DNA of 64,000 bases from an uncultured Eubacteriales bacterium (GTDB taxonomy: Bacteria > Bacillota > Clostridia > Oscillospirales > CAG-272), in NCBI GenBank assembly GCA_934402395.1, contig CAKRTQ010000001.1, positions 186,001-250,000 of the forward strand, read 5' to 3'. The translations under genes were made by a program, and so were the position numbers. Below are positions 49,843-58,640 of the stretch, in pieces. The notes beneath the pieces are model-generated. The model was given only the letters and a program-made list of their open reading frames with translations. It was not told where the DNA came from and searched no databases. Each line of letters starts with the position of its first letter. The first letter of the stretch is position 1.

Positions 49843-51231
49843 TCAGGAAAAATATTTCTTCGCAACATATCTCGCAACGTGTACGCCGCTTGCGGACGCC
49901 TGCGAGAGCGAATGCGTAACGCCGCCGCAGTCACCTATCACAAACAGACCGCGGTGAAGCGTTTCAAGGTTTTCGTCAATGGCGACTTCCATATTGTAGA
50001 ACTTGACTTCAACGCCGTAAAGCAGCGTATCGTCGTTTGCGGTGCCGGGAGCGATCTTATCGAGCGCGTATATCATCTCCACAATACCGTCAAGTATGCG
50101 TTTGGGCATGACAAGCGAAAGATCGCCCGGTGTCGCAGTAAGCGTGGGGGTGACAAAGCCCTCCTCGATACGCGAGTGTGTTGAACGCTGACCGCGCATA
50201 AGGTCGCCGAAGCGCTGTACCATCACACCTCCGCCGAGCATATTGGAAAGCCTTGCTATGCTTTCACCGTAGCCGTTGCTGTCGCGGAACGGCTCGGAAA
50301 AATGCTTTGCCACAAGCAGCGCAAAGTTGGTATTGTGCGTATACTTTGCCGGATCCTCATAGCTGTGACCGTTCACCGTAACGATACCGTTTGTATTTTC
50401 GTTGACGACGGCACCGCGCGGATTCATACAGAATGTGCGCACAAGGTCCTGAAATTTTTCGGTGCGGTAGACTATCTTGCTCTCGTAAAGCTCATCGGTG
50501 AGATGTGCGAATATTTCGTACGGAAGCTCCACGCGCACGCCGATATCGACACGGTTTGACATTGTGGGGATCTTAAGGTCGCGCGAGACCTTTTCCATCC
50601 ACTTGCTGCCGCTTCTGCCGCCCGATATCACACATACACGGCAGGTATAGCTGCCGTGATCGGTCGATACGGTATATCCATCTCCCGTTTTTTCAACCGA
50701 TGTAGCCTCGGTGTAAAAATGAAAATCGACCTTATCTCTGAGCTCGTTGTAAAGGTTCTCAAGCACAACATAGTTCTTGTCGGTGCCGAGATGACGCACG
50801 GAAGCGTCAAGCAGATAAAGACCGTTCTGCATACAGAGCGTCTTTATATTTGAATTTGCGGTCGAATACAGCTTTGTACCCTCTCCGCCGTGAGAAATAT
50901 TTATTTCATCCACATAGTGCATAAGCTCAAGAGCCGTTTTTTTGCCTATGTGATCGTGCAGTGTACCGCCAAACTGAGTGGTTATGTTGTATTTTCCGTC
51001 CGAGAAGGCGCCCGCGCCGCCAAAGCCCTTCATTATGCTGCAATGCTTGCAGCCGACGCACGCCTTTACCTTTTCACCGTCTATCGGACAGTGACGCTCG
51101 CTCAGAGGCGCGCCCGCCTCAAAAATAGCGATTTTTGCATTTTTGCTTTTTTCACAGGTAAGCTTTACAAGCTCGTAAGCCGAAAAGATTCCGCCGGGAC
51201 CCGCCCCGACAATTATGACATCGTAGTTCAC
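49843..51231 (-). CDS. NAD(P)/FAD-dependent oxidoreductase (YhiN/CbrA-like)
   Basis: A 462-residue protein with the FAD motif VIIVGAGPGGIFSAYEL (residues 5-21), IFEAGAPLSERHCPI, KACVGCKHC (a Cys-rich loop), GFGGAGAFSDGKYN, and LFVIGDCGGVTHSLSQASASGV near the end. This layout is seen in the large FAD-dependent family that includes 'electron-transfer' or thiazole-like dehydrogenases of Clostridia; the reaction is not known. A GTG at 51231 behind GAAAGG is chosen because the promoter at 51281-51309 overlaps the longer frame. Confidence 0.8.
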   Translation of the reverse strand: MNYDVIIVGAGPGGIFSAYELVKLTCEKSKNAKIAIFEAGAPLSERHCPIDGEKVKACVGCKHCSIMKGFGGAGAFSDGKYNITTQFGGTLHDHIGKKTALELMHYVDEINISHGGEGTKLYSTANSNIKTLCMQNGLYLLDASVRHLGTDKNYVVLENLYNELRDKVDFHFYTEATSVEKTGDGYTVSTDHGSYTCRVCVISGGRSGSKWMEKVSRDLKIPTMSNRVDIGVRVELPYEIFAHLTDELYESKIVYRTEKFQDLVRTFCMNPRGAVVNENTNGIVTVNGHSYEDPAKYTHNTNFALLVAKHFSEPFRDSNGYGESIARLSNMLGGGVMVQRFGDLMRGQRSTHSRIEEGFVTPTLTATPGDLSLVMPKRILDGIVEMIYALDKIAPGTANDDTLLYGVEVKFYNMEVAIDENLETLHRGLFVIGDCGGVTHSLSQASASGVHVARYVAKKYFS

Positions 51232-51280
51232 TTTAAAAAACAGCCTTTCTGATCGCGCATGATGTAATGCATACATTAAT

Positions 51281-51309
51281 ATCATACCACAAAACTCCGC
51301 AAAAATCAA
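51281..51309 (-). promoter_or_regulatory. Promoter of the FAD-dependent gene
   Basis: TTGATT (complement of 51304-51309), 17-bp spacer, TATGAT (complement of 51281-51286). Confidence 0.65.
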
Positions 51310-51366
51310 CTCCCGCCGCCGTTTTGGTGTAAGTGTTTATGAATTCTTTACAATCCGCCGCGCGGC

Positions 51367-51395
51367 TTGACAAAAACCTTCGGCGCGTGTATAAT
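51367..51395 (+). promoter_or_regulatory. Promoter of the GDPD protein gene
   Basis: TTGACA (51367-51372), 17-bp spacer, TATAAT (51390-51395). Confidence 0.88.
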
Positions 51396-51438
51396 GTACC
51401 TGAAAAACACCTGAAAAAAAAGAAAGGCATCGATCAAA

Positions 51439-54237
51439 ATGAAAAAAACTCCTGTCAGAATACGCGCGGCAGCCGCGGTAACTGCCGTATTGCTGATGCT
51501 GTCCGTTCTGCTTCCCGTAACGGCTTTTGCCGAGGTAAGCACGCCGTCCGGCGACAAGACGGTTCCGTTCACCTGCCCTGCCATATGCGCCGATGCGGGC
51601 GACACGGTGAAGCTCTCCGACTACTCCGTGCAGTTCGAAAGCGGAAAGACCACAGCCGCCGACAAGATAACATGGTCGTCATCCGATGTAGAGATCAAAA
51701 ACGGCACGGTAAGCCCCGCAACGGGAATATATCTGCTCACGGCTACGGCAGAGGGGAAAAGGAAAACGGTCTGCCTCACCGTGCGCGCCGGCGGAGAAAG
51801 CGAATATCTGCTTTACCGCAACGATTTTTCGTCATCGACCGCCGATGGTATGCGCGTGATCGAGGAGACCGCCGGCGGAAGAGTGATATTCGACTCGGAC
51901 GGCGTGCTGGTACTCGATGCATCGTCCGGCAGCTCATCCTATGCGCGTGTTCTCCTGCCTGAATATCTTGACGGGTTCGGCGACATAAAGATAACGGCAA
52001 AAATGAAAATAGACCGCGCCGCGAACGAAAAACGGTGGGCGTCGGTCATGCTGCGTCTGCAAACCGGTAAGAACTACCCGTATATGCAGGTGTGTCTGCG
52101 CTCTGACGCCGCGTTGGCAAACGGCACCGAAATTGCCGAACGCACCACCGCCAACAAATGGAATGTAACGCAAAAGGCTTCGTCATCGATAAAGACTACC
52201 GAATTCAACACCATTACCGCCGATGCTTCGGGCAGCGAGATAACATATCTGATAAACGGCAAAAAGCAGCTCAGCGAAAGCTCTGTTACATATCCTGCCG
52301 GAGCTTGCGGCTTCCAGGCAAACGGATGCCGCCTGACAGTCGATGAGGTGACCGTCACCGTAAACGCGGTAAAAAGCACTGATGCCAACCGCGGCAACTT
52401 TGCCGATGTGCGCGACCCCGAAACAAATATCATACTTGCACCGTCGATGATCACGGAGATCACCTCCGGGGAAATACTCAAAAACATCACTGCCGACTCG
52501 CCCGCCGTAGCGATAATGGATATCGACCGCTCTCTCGGCGTTACGGCGGAGGGCAAACAGATCGCTTCCATCGACGATGCCCTGAACGCTCTCGGCGGAA
52601 AAGTGATCCCGGCATTCCGCCCCGCAGATGCCGCCGCTGCCGCAGCACTCGCGGAATACCTCAAAAAGAATGATATGCGCGATGCGTTTGTCGTATCCGG
52701 CAATGCCGCCGTCATCAGCGCTGCAAGAAACGTGTGGTATCATCTTCGCGGAGTTATGGATTTCTCCGCGCATTCGGCTGTTCCGTCATCGCAGGGCGAG
52801 CTTGATACACTGCGCGGCAAAGCCAACGCAGCGGGATGCCGCGTAATGCTCTTCCCCGCTCCCGTCGCCTCACGCGACAGCGTTGAGTATCTCCAGTCTC
52901 AGTTCATGACCGTGTGGCTCGCCGCTGCTTCTGGCAGCGATACAGACATTGTCTCGGCGGTAGCGACCGGAGCCAATGGAATCGTGACCGGTGACCGCAA
53001 ACGCCTTGAAAGATGTATGTCCGAATACTTTGAAAAGAATACTCTTATCCGCGCTCCGGGCATAATCGGTCATCGCGGCGTTCCTTCACTGGCGCATGAA
53101 AACACCATTGCGGGGTCACTCAAGGCATACGAAGCCGGTGCCACGATGATAGAAAACGACATACACCTCTCGCGCGACGGCGTTCTGATCGTAATGCACA
53201 ACTCCACGATCGATGCCACCACGAACGGAAAAGGTTCTGTAGCGTCAATGACACGCGAACAGCTTTCAAAATTCAAAGTCATAAGCAATAAAAACATATC
53301 CGAAGGCGAACCCATCCCCACGCTTGAAGATTATTTCAAAACGTTCGGAGACAAGGACGTCAAGCTCGTGGTGGAGCTGAAATCGACCGATCCAAAGCTC
53401 ATCCCCGCTCTTGTAAAGCTGATAAAGCAGTATAATTACGAAAGCAAAATGGTGGTCATCTCCTTCCACACCGAGCAGATAAAGCTCTTCCACGAGCAGA
53501 TGCCCGAGGTATCGGCGGGACTGCTTACATCAAACAATCAATATTCAAGCGCAAATCTCGGCAATTCCCTCTTCGGCATACTTGACGCCGTGCAGAAGAA
53601 CGGCACAACGTTCAACCCCACATACAACAAGGGCAAGCTCGACGCGGGACTCATCCGCGCACTGTCATACCGCGGCGTCACCGTGTGGCCGTGGACGATA
53701 AACGACCGTACGGCTTTCTTCAATTATTTCCTTTCCGGAACATATGGTATAACCACCAACTACTCGCAGTACGCAACAAGTCTTGTGCGCCGCATAAGCA
53801 CCGACAAGACCGAGTACGACCTTTCGGCAGGCGAGATGCCGGCTGTGAGCGCCGAGACCTACGGACACAAGCTGTCCGACATTACGGGAAAGGTCAAAAT
53901 GCACGTCACCGGCACGACAGGCGACCTGAGCGTAGCGATTGACCCGGACACAGGCAAGCTGACGTACACCGGCTCGGGCACCGCTTCGGTGATATTCACG
54001 TATTCCGCCAGAGCTGAAGGCAAAAGCTACGCCAAGGCAAGCGAGGTCGTGACCCTGAGGGCTGATGCTCCAGCCGGGACCGATGCTCCCACCGCCGTAA
54101 CTACCGGGGCTGCCGGGTCGGCAGATGTCACGGAGCCCGCACGGTCCGGCTGCGGATCATCGGCGGCATACGCAGCCGTTATCACTGCAGTGATATCCGG
54201 TCTTTGCACCGTCACGGGACGCAAAAAGAGGAACTGA
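51439..54237 (+). CDS. Exported glycerophosphodiester phosphodiesterase-type protein with GCGSS anchor
   Basis: A 932-residue multidomain protein. A signal peptide (cut near AFA, 31), a short Ig-like part, a beta-rich LamG-like domain (about 120-310; LLYRNDFSSSTADGM, YPYMQVCLRSD), a degenerate GDPD-like segment (about 330-530) and a complete GDPD domain (about 540-780) with IIGHRGVPSLAHENT (His about 546), MIENDIHLSRDG and VWPWTIND. The C-terminal part is beta-rich, ending in RSGCGSS (Cys905), a hydrophobic helix and GRKKRN. GDPD enzymes cut glycerophosphodiesters, including teichoic acid. It stands alone behind a strong promoter and shares its C-terminal tail type with the SGNH hydrolase. 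Confidence 0.88.
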   Translation: MKKTPVRIRAAAAVTAVLLMLSVLLPVTAFAEVSTPSGDKTVPFTCPAICADAGDTVKLSDYSVQFESGKTTAADKITWSSSDVEIKNGTVSPATGIYLLTATAEGKRKTVCLTVRAGGESEYLLYRNDFSSSTADGMRVIEETAGGRVIFDSDGVLVLDASSGSSSYARVLLPEYLDGFGDIKITAKMKIDRAANEKRWASVMLRLQTGKNYPYMQVCLRSDAALANGTEIAERTTANKWNVTQKASSSIKTTEFNTITADASGSEITYLINGKKQLSESSVTYPAGACGFQANGCRLTVDEVTVTVNAVKSTDANRGNFADVRDPETNIILAPSMITEITSGEILKNITADSPAVAIMDIDRSLGVTAEGKQIASIDDALNALGGKVIPAFRPADAAAAAALAEYLKKNDMRDAFVVSGNAAVISAARNVWYHLRGVMDFSAHSAVPSSQGELDTLRGKANAAGCRVMLFPAPVASRDSVEYLQSQFMTVWLAAASGSDTDIVSAVATGANGIVTGDRKRLERCMSEYFEKNTLIRAPGIIGHRGVPSLAHENTIAGSLKAYEAGATMIENDIHLSRDGVLIVMHNSTIDATTNGKGSVASMTREQLSKFKVISNKNISEGEPIPTLEDYFKTFGDKDVKLVVELKSTDPKLIPALVKLIKQYNYESKMVVISFHTEQIKLFHEQMPEVSAGLLTSNNQYSSANLGNSLFGILDAVQKNGTTFNPTYNKGKLDAGLIRALSYRGVTVWPWTINDRTAFFNYFLSGTYGITTNYSQYATSLVRRISTDKTEYDLSAGEMPAVSAETYGHKLSDITGKVKMHVTGTTGDLSVAIDPDTGKLTYTGSGTASVIFTYSARAEGKSYAKASEVVTLRADAPAGTDAPTAVTTGAAGSADVTEPARSGCGSSAAYAAVITAVISGLCTVTGRKKRN

Positions 54238-54284
54238 TCCGACCGTTACAGAAAAAAAGGGGCCAAAACGACCAAGATCGAATC

Positions 54285-54315
54285 AAAAATGCCGGGATAC
54301 CGCCCCGGCATTTTT
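54285..54315. terminator. Hairpin terminator behind the GDPD gene
   Basis: A perfect 12-bp inverted repeat AAAAATGCCGGG/CCCGGCATTTTT (54285-54296 and 54304-54315). The GCCGG-CATTTTT part also occurs in the linker cassettes at 10056 and 62573, so this may be a piece of the same composite repeat. Confidence 0.8.
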
Positions 54316-54318
54316 GAG

Positions 54319-54353
54319 TGGCTGTTAAAACCATAAAGCTCTTCAACAGCCAC
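54319..54353. repeat. Dispersed hairpin repeat, copy 10 (degenerate)
   Basis: GTGGCTGTTAAAA and CTTCAACAGCCAC arms with an altered core (CCATAAAG). The outer 10 bp still pair. It lies between convergent genes. Confidence 0.7.
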
Positions 54354-54370
54354 TTTTGGATCGCATAAGA

Positions 54371-55978
54371 TCACATAAGCGGAGCAAAAAGTCTGAGGAT
54401 CGGTCTTACAAGACGCTCCGCAAGGCTTCCGCGGCATTTTTCCTCGGTCATTTCTTCGCTTTTTTCAAGCGTGCGGAGAAAATCCTCCTTGATCTCGGCA
54501 ACAGCGGGCGTGCCGCTCATCCAGACCCCGCATTCAAAATGCAGGTAAAGGCTGCGGAAATCAAGGTTTGTCGTTCCCACCGCAGCCGATTCATCATCGG
54601 CTACAAATGTCTTGGAATGAATAAATCCGCATGAATATTCATAGACCCTGACGCCTGCGCGTATCAGGTCAAGATAGTACGAACGCGTTGTCATGTGTAC
54701 AAAGCGTTTGTCCCAGCGATGCGGCGTGATTATTCTTACATCCACGCCGCTTTTTGCCGCAAGCGTGAGTGCGGACACCATGCTGTCGTCAATAATCAGG
54801 TATGGCGTGTTGATGTAAAGATACCGCTTGGCATTGCCTATCATCTGAAGATATACGTGCTCGCCAACGTTGTCAAAATCCATCGGGCTGTCCGCATACG
54901 GCTGAACATACCCGCAGCGCGGAGTGCGCGCGGAAACGCTATCCGACGGGCGGTACTTCCGCCAGTCCTCGGCAGGCTCCTCGCGTATAGCGCTGAGACG
55001 CCACATCTGCAGAAACATAACGGTAAAGCTCCATGCCGCACTGCCTTCAAGAACAATCCCCGCATCCTTCCAATGCCCGAAGCGCTCGCGTGCGTTGATA
55101 TATTCATCGGCGAGATTGACGCCGCCGGTAAAAGCGACCTTGCCGTCGATAACGCATATCTTGCGGTGGTCGCGGTTATTCTGCAGAACTGTCAGAAACG
55201 GTGTAAACGGATTGAACACGCGGCAGTGTATCCCCGCTGCCTCAAGCTGTTCGCGGTAATTCTGCGGTAGCAGGAAAAAGCAGCCTATATCGTCATACAT
55301 CATTCTGACATCAACGCCCTCGGCAGCCTTACGCTTCAGTATTTCGAGGATCGGGTCCCACATTTTGCCTTCTTCGACGATAAAGTACTCCATAAAAATG
55401 TACTTTTCCGCCTTCTCAAGCTCACGGAGCAGCCGCTCATGATACCTCTCGCCCGGCGTCAGAAATTCGGTTTTTGTACGGTCCCAGATGGGAAAGCCCG
55501 CAAATTTTTCAAGGTAACGTATCTGCGTGATATGCTGCGGAAGAGCTGCTGCCGCCTCGTCATAGCACCCGCACCCCTCAAGAGCCGGTTTCATAAGTTC
55601 GTTCTCTATGGTTTTGAGACGTTTGCGGTATACAAAGGTCGTTGACTGAAAATTCGACAACAGGTAAAATAAGCCTCCGAACACCGGAAAAGTAAGTATC
55701 AGTATGACCCACGACAGCTTGAACGCGCTTTTGGTGCGTCTGAGGACAACGATGAACACACCGATGAGGCTCAGTATCCTCAACGCCATATTCACATACA
55801 CGGACGAGCGCGAGCGGCTCACAAGGAACCATATTATAATGGCAAGCTGCACCACAAGGAGCAGCGCGACCGCCGCGCGGCGCCGCAGGAGCGCGTTGAA
55901 CCACGATCCGCGTATTCCGCTTTTTTTATGCTTGCGCTTACCGTCCGCTTTCTGCATATTTTCGCTTTTTTTACTCAT
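54371..55978 (-). CDS. cls: Cardiolipin synthase
   Basis: A 535-residue protein with two N-terminal membrane helices (about 30-50 and 60-78) and two phospholipase-D motifs: HRKICVIDGKVAFTGG and HSKTFVADDESAAVGTTN, as in bacterial cardiolipin synthases of the Cls type. It condenses two phosphatidylglycerols, or a related donor, at the membrane. The ATG overlaps the stop of the VTT gene by four bases, so the two form an operon. Confidence 0.93.
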   Translation of the reverse strand: MSKKSENMQKADGKRKHKKSGIRGSWFNALLRRRAAVALLLVVQLAIIIWFLVSRSRSSVYVNMALRILSLIGVFIVVLRRTKSAFKLSWVILILTFPVFGGLFYLLSNFQSTTFVYRKRLKTIENELMKPALEGCGCYDEAAAALPQHITQIRYLEKFAGFPIWDRTKTEFLTPGERYHERLLRELEKAEKYIFMEYFIVEEGKMWDPILEILKRKAAEGVDVRMMYDDIGCFFLLPQNYREQLEAAGIHCRVFNPFTPFLTVLQNNRDHRKICVIDGKVAFTGGVNLADEYINARERFGHWKDAGIVLEGSAAWSFTVMFLQMWRLSAIREEPAEDWRKYRPSDSVSARTPRCGYVQPYADSPMDFDNVGEHVYLQMIGNAKRYLYINTPYLIIDDSMVSALTLAAKSGVDVRIITPHRWDKRFVHMTTRSYYLDLIRAGVRVYEYSCGFIHSKTFVADDESAAVGTTNLDFRSLYLHFECGVWMSGTPAVAEIKEDFLRTLEKSEEMTEEKCRGSLAERLVRPILRLFAPLM

Positions 55979-56727
55979 AAAGATTTATCCCCGTCTTCGT
56001 TTTTGTTTTTCTCGCCCGCTTTGCGTTTTTTATCTATAATGTGCTTTCCGAGCGCGGAAAGCCCGAAGATCAGCACCGCAGCTGCAACCGATATGATGAA
56101 TTCGGGCGAACGCGGGTCGGTAGCAGAGGTGCCGAGCACCGTAACGGTGACAAGTCCCGGCAGAACACCGATGATGCTGCCGGCAAGAAAAGGCAGAAAT
56201 TTAAGTCCCGATGCGCCGAAATAATAGCTTATTATGTCACCGGAAATAACGCCGAAAAGCCTTGCGGAAAGCGCGGCAAAGAACGGCGAGCGATCCTGCA
56301 AACCGAACAGCGAGCGCATGCGCGGATGTTTATCTGCCAGCCGCTCGGCGGTATGGGAACCGGATGCTCTGCCCATCCAATACTGTACCGCACAGCCTGC
56401 GGCGATGCCCGCCGCATTGACGATACAGCCGAGGACAGGTCCGAAAATATATCCCCCTGCCGCATAAAGCACGGTCACGGGAAAAACTACCGAAAGACTT
56501 TTGAGCACATATATCACCAAAAGCGCAAGAGCCGCAAGCGAAGCGTGCGCCGGTGCGTATCCCACGAGCTCGGCAACGGTTATTTTATTGCCCGTGACAG
56601 ATGAATATATCATATAACCGGCGACGGCAGCCGCGATAAGCACGGGACACAATATCCCCGCCCACCGCATCACTCTGCCGCTTTTTTTTTCGTTTATGTC
56701 ACCTTTTTTATCCGTTTTTCTGCTCAA
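55975..56727 (-). CDS. VTT/TVP38-family membrane protein
   Basis: A 250-residue membrane protein of the DedA/VTT (SNARE-associated) superfamily. About six helices, with the conserved loop VLYAAGGYIFGPVLGCIVNAAGIAAG, the AALSARLFGVISGDIISYYFGAS region (R and the GD motif) and a basic C-terminal tail. Members scramble lipids such as undecaprenyl phosphate and phosphatidylethanolamine. It is the first gene of a unit with cardiolipin synthase, in line with a lipid role. TTG 56727 behind GAGAGG is chosen; the ATG at 56838 precedes the promoter. Confidence 0.85.
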   Translation of the reverse strand: MSRKTDKKGDINEKKSGRVMRWAGILCPVLIAAAVAGYMIYSSVTGNKITVAELVGYAPAHASLAALALLVIYVLKSLSVVFPVTVLYAAGGYIFGPVLGCIVNAAGIAAGCAVQYWMGRASGSHTAERLADKHPRMRSLFGLQDRSPFFAALSARLFGVISGDIISYYFGASGLKFLPFLAGSIIGVLPGLVTVTVLGTSATDPRSPEFIISVAAAVLIFGLSALGKHIIDKKRKAGEKNKNEDGDKSL

Positions 56728-56777
56728 ACGATTATTACCTCTCAAAGCTTCGATTATTCCGGCGATGTCATATATAT

Positions 56778-56806
56778 ATTTTATCATATATCGCCGCGCA
56801 AGGCAA
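56778..56806 (-). promoter_or_regulatory. Promoter of the VTT-cls operon
   Basis: TTGCCT (complement of 56801-56806), 17-bp spacer, TAAAAT (complement of 56778-56783). Confidence 0.65.
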
Positions 56807-56888
56807 CTGTTTTGTTTCGGAGCGATCCGATTTAACACGAAGTCAATTTTTGCGACATATTATTCGCGTAATATCACACAATAGTGTA

Positions 56889-56917
56889 TTGACATCCGCC
56901 CGGATGTGTGATATAAT
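56889..56917 (+). promoter_or_regulatory. Promoter of the CorC-type gene and its leader
   Basis: TTGACA (56889-56894), 17-bp spacer, TATAAT (56912-56917). Confidence 0.88.
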
Positions 56918-56947
56918 AAATGCAATATTGTGAAAGGCTATATTTTT

Positions 56948-57013
56948 ATGAGTAACAGTGACGAGGGCACATCATCTTCAGACCGAAGTTGCCCCGTAAC
57001 GATAACAGAATAA
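56948..57013 (+). CDS. Leader peptide upstream of the CorC-type gene
   Basis: A 21-codon frame opening ATG AGT AAC and closing with TAA at 57011-57013, 12 bases behind AAAGG (56934-56938), between a strong promoter and a terminator-like hairpin. The peptide starts MSNSDEGTSSSD and ends SCPVTITE; it is rich in Ser, Asp and Glu with one Pro, and has no membrane character. The arrangement of promoter, short frame, hairpin, then gene is that of a translation-coupled attenuator. Confidence 0.6.
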   Translation: MSNSDEGTSSSDRSCPVTITE

Positions 57014-57016
57014 AAT

Positions 57017-57063
57017 AAAAAACCGGACCTGCATCAGTCACCGCTGAGTCAGGTTCGGTTTTG
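57017..57063 (+). terminator. Attenuator-like hairpin in the CorC-type leader
   Basis: AAAACCGGACCTG (about 57019-57031) pairs with CAGGTTCGGTTTT (57050-57062) with one G-T mismatch; an inner CAG/CTG closes the loop, and TTTTGTT follows. ACCGAA within the leader frame (56982-56987) is complementary to TTCGGT in the 3' arm (57054-57059), so an alternative structure could break the terminator. Confidence 0.65.
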
Positions 57064-57103
57064 TTGCCTGCACAATGAAATATTTTTTCAGGAGAAAACA
57101 ACA

Positions 57104-58423
57104 ATGGACATTCCCTTATGGCTGACGATCATTCTTCAGCTCCTTCTTCAGTTCGTACTCATCATGCTCAACGCGATATTCGCCTGCGCCGAGATCGCCG
57201 TTATCGAAACCAAGGGCACAAAGCTCGACAGCCTTGCCGAGGGCGGTAACAAAAAAGCCCGCCGGCTCAAAAAGCTCACCGACCAGCCCGCCAAATTTCT
57301 TGCAACCATTCAGGTGGCGATAACGCTTTCGGGATTTCTCGGCAGCGCATTTGCCTCGGATAACTTCAGCGTTTACATAGTAAACGGACTGCACGGCAAA
57401 ACGCCGCTCTCCGACAGTGCGATAAAAACGATATCCGTGATAGTTATCACGATCATACTCTCATACATCACGCTCATTTTCGGAGAGCTGGTACCCAAAA
57501 GACTTGCCATGAAAAACGCCGAGTCTATCTCGCTCGGTCTTTCCGGCACGATAAACTGCATAGCGGTATGCTTCAAGCCGCTTGTGTGGCTGCTTACGGT
57601 ATCAACCAACGGCGTGCTTCGTCTGCTCGGTATCGACCCCGATGCCGAGGATTCCGCCGTCTCCGAAGAGGATATAAGGCTTATGGCTGATGCCGGCAGC
57701 GAAAACGGCTCGATAGGCGAATCCGAAAACGAAATGATCCAGAATATATTTGAGTTTGACGATATAACCGTAGGCGAGATAGCCACTCACCGCACAGAAA
57801 TGACGGTGCTCTGGGGCGAGGACAGCGATGAAGCATGGGCATCGACCGTGCTCAACGACATTCACTCATACTACCCCATCTGCGGTGAAAATATAGACAG
57901 CATAGTAGGCATACTTGATGCAAAAAAATATCTGCGTCTTTCCGACCGCAGCCGTGCCTCGGTAATGGCAAACGCCGTTGAAAAGACTCACTATGCAGCT
58001 GAGGTCATGAAAGCGGATGCGCTTTTCCGCGAGATGAAGACCGAACACTACACGGTGGCGATCGTTGTAGACGAATACGGCGGCACATCGGGACTTGTAA
58101 CGCTCAACGACCTTATCGAACAGATCGTCGGCGATCTTGAGGAAGGTGCGGATGCCGGCGACATAAGACATCAGGGCGACGGATACATCATTTCGGGACT
58201 TGCCGAGCGCGAACGCGTTGACGAGCTTTTTGACATCGATACCGGCAGCGATTCCGCCACGGTAGGCGGCTGGGTGATGGAACAGCTCGAAAAGATCCCC
58301 GAACCCGGCGACACGTTTGAAACATCCGGCGTTATGATAAAGGTCATGAAGGCGGACCCCCGCCGCGTTATAGAGGTATACGCGGAAAAGGTCAAAAAAG
58401 AAGCCGCTGTTGCGGAGGTATAA
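57104..58423 (+). CDS. CNNM/CorC (HlyC)-family membrane protein
   Basis: A 439-residue protein: a DUF21/CNNM membrane domain (about 1-195, three to four helices, with IPLWLTIILQLLLQFVLIMLNAIFACAEIAVIE split at the start, and FGELVPKR), a CBS pair (about 210-335; TVGEIATHRTEMTVLW, KTEHYTVAIVVDEYGGTSGLVTLNDLIEQIVGDL in part), and a CorC_HlyC domain (about 350-430). These proteins move or sense Mg2+ (CNNM/MpfA export) and similar ions. RBS AGGAG. It is preceded by a leader peptide and attenuator, suggesting control by ions or ribosome state. Confidence 0.92.
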   Translation: MDIPLWLTIILQLLLQFVLIMLNAIFACAEIAVIETKGTKLDSLAEGGNKKARRLKKLTDQPAKFLATIQVAITLSGFLGSAFASDNFSVYIVNGLHGKTPLSDSAIKTISVIVITIILSYITLIFGELVPKRLAMKNAESISLGLSGTINCIAVCFKPLVWLLTVSTNGVLRLLGIDPDAEDSAVSEEDIRLMADAGSENGSIGESENEMIQNIFEFDDITVGEIATHRTEMTVLWGEDSDEAWASTVLNDIHSYYPICGENIDSIVGILDAKKYLRLSDRSRASVMANAVEKTHYAAEVMKADALFREMKTEHYTVAIVVDEYGGTSGLVTLNDLIEQIVGDLEEGADAGDIRHQGDGYIISGLAERERVDELFDIDTGSDSATVGGWVMEQLEKIPEPGDTFETSGVMIKVMKADPRRVIEVYAEKVKKEAAVAEV

Positions 58424-58429
58424 CGAGCA

Positions 58430-58464
58430 GGAGCTGTTAAAAACGCAATGTTTTTAACAGCTCC
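58430..58464. repeat. Dispersed hairpin repeat, copy 11 (short type)
   Basis: A perfect 15-bp inverted repeat GGAGCTGTTAAAAAC with loop GCAAT, 6 bases behind the CorC-type stop codon. Left half of the second double-hairpin unit. Confidence 0.88.
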
Positions 58465-58589
58465 GCGGAAATTTCGGTCGGGATCCGGCATTTTTAATGC
58501 GATCCCGGCTGTCTTTGTACCTTGTACCGTTGTTTTTGGCTTTCCCGGCGGCAAAACGGCGACGTTCATCTGCCGGGACCAATGTCAAT
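58465..58589 (+). repeat. Linker cassette of the double-hairpin unit, copy 2
   Basis: Contains GGGATCCGGCATTTTTAATGCGATCCCGG and the GGCGGCAAAACGGCG segment (58550-58564) with CTGCCGGGACCAATGTC, the same order as at 10039-10174. Confidence 0.7.
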
Positions 58590-58630
58590 GGGGACGTTAA
58601 AAAACTCATTTTGAGTTTTTTAACGTCCCC
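58590..58630. repeat. Dispersed hairpin repeat, copy 12 (long type)
   Basis: A perfect 19-bp inverted repeat GGGGACGTTAAAAAACTCA with loop TTT, between the convergent CorC-type and beta-galactosidase genes. Confidence 0.92.
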
Positions 58631-58640
58631 ATTATTTCAA

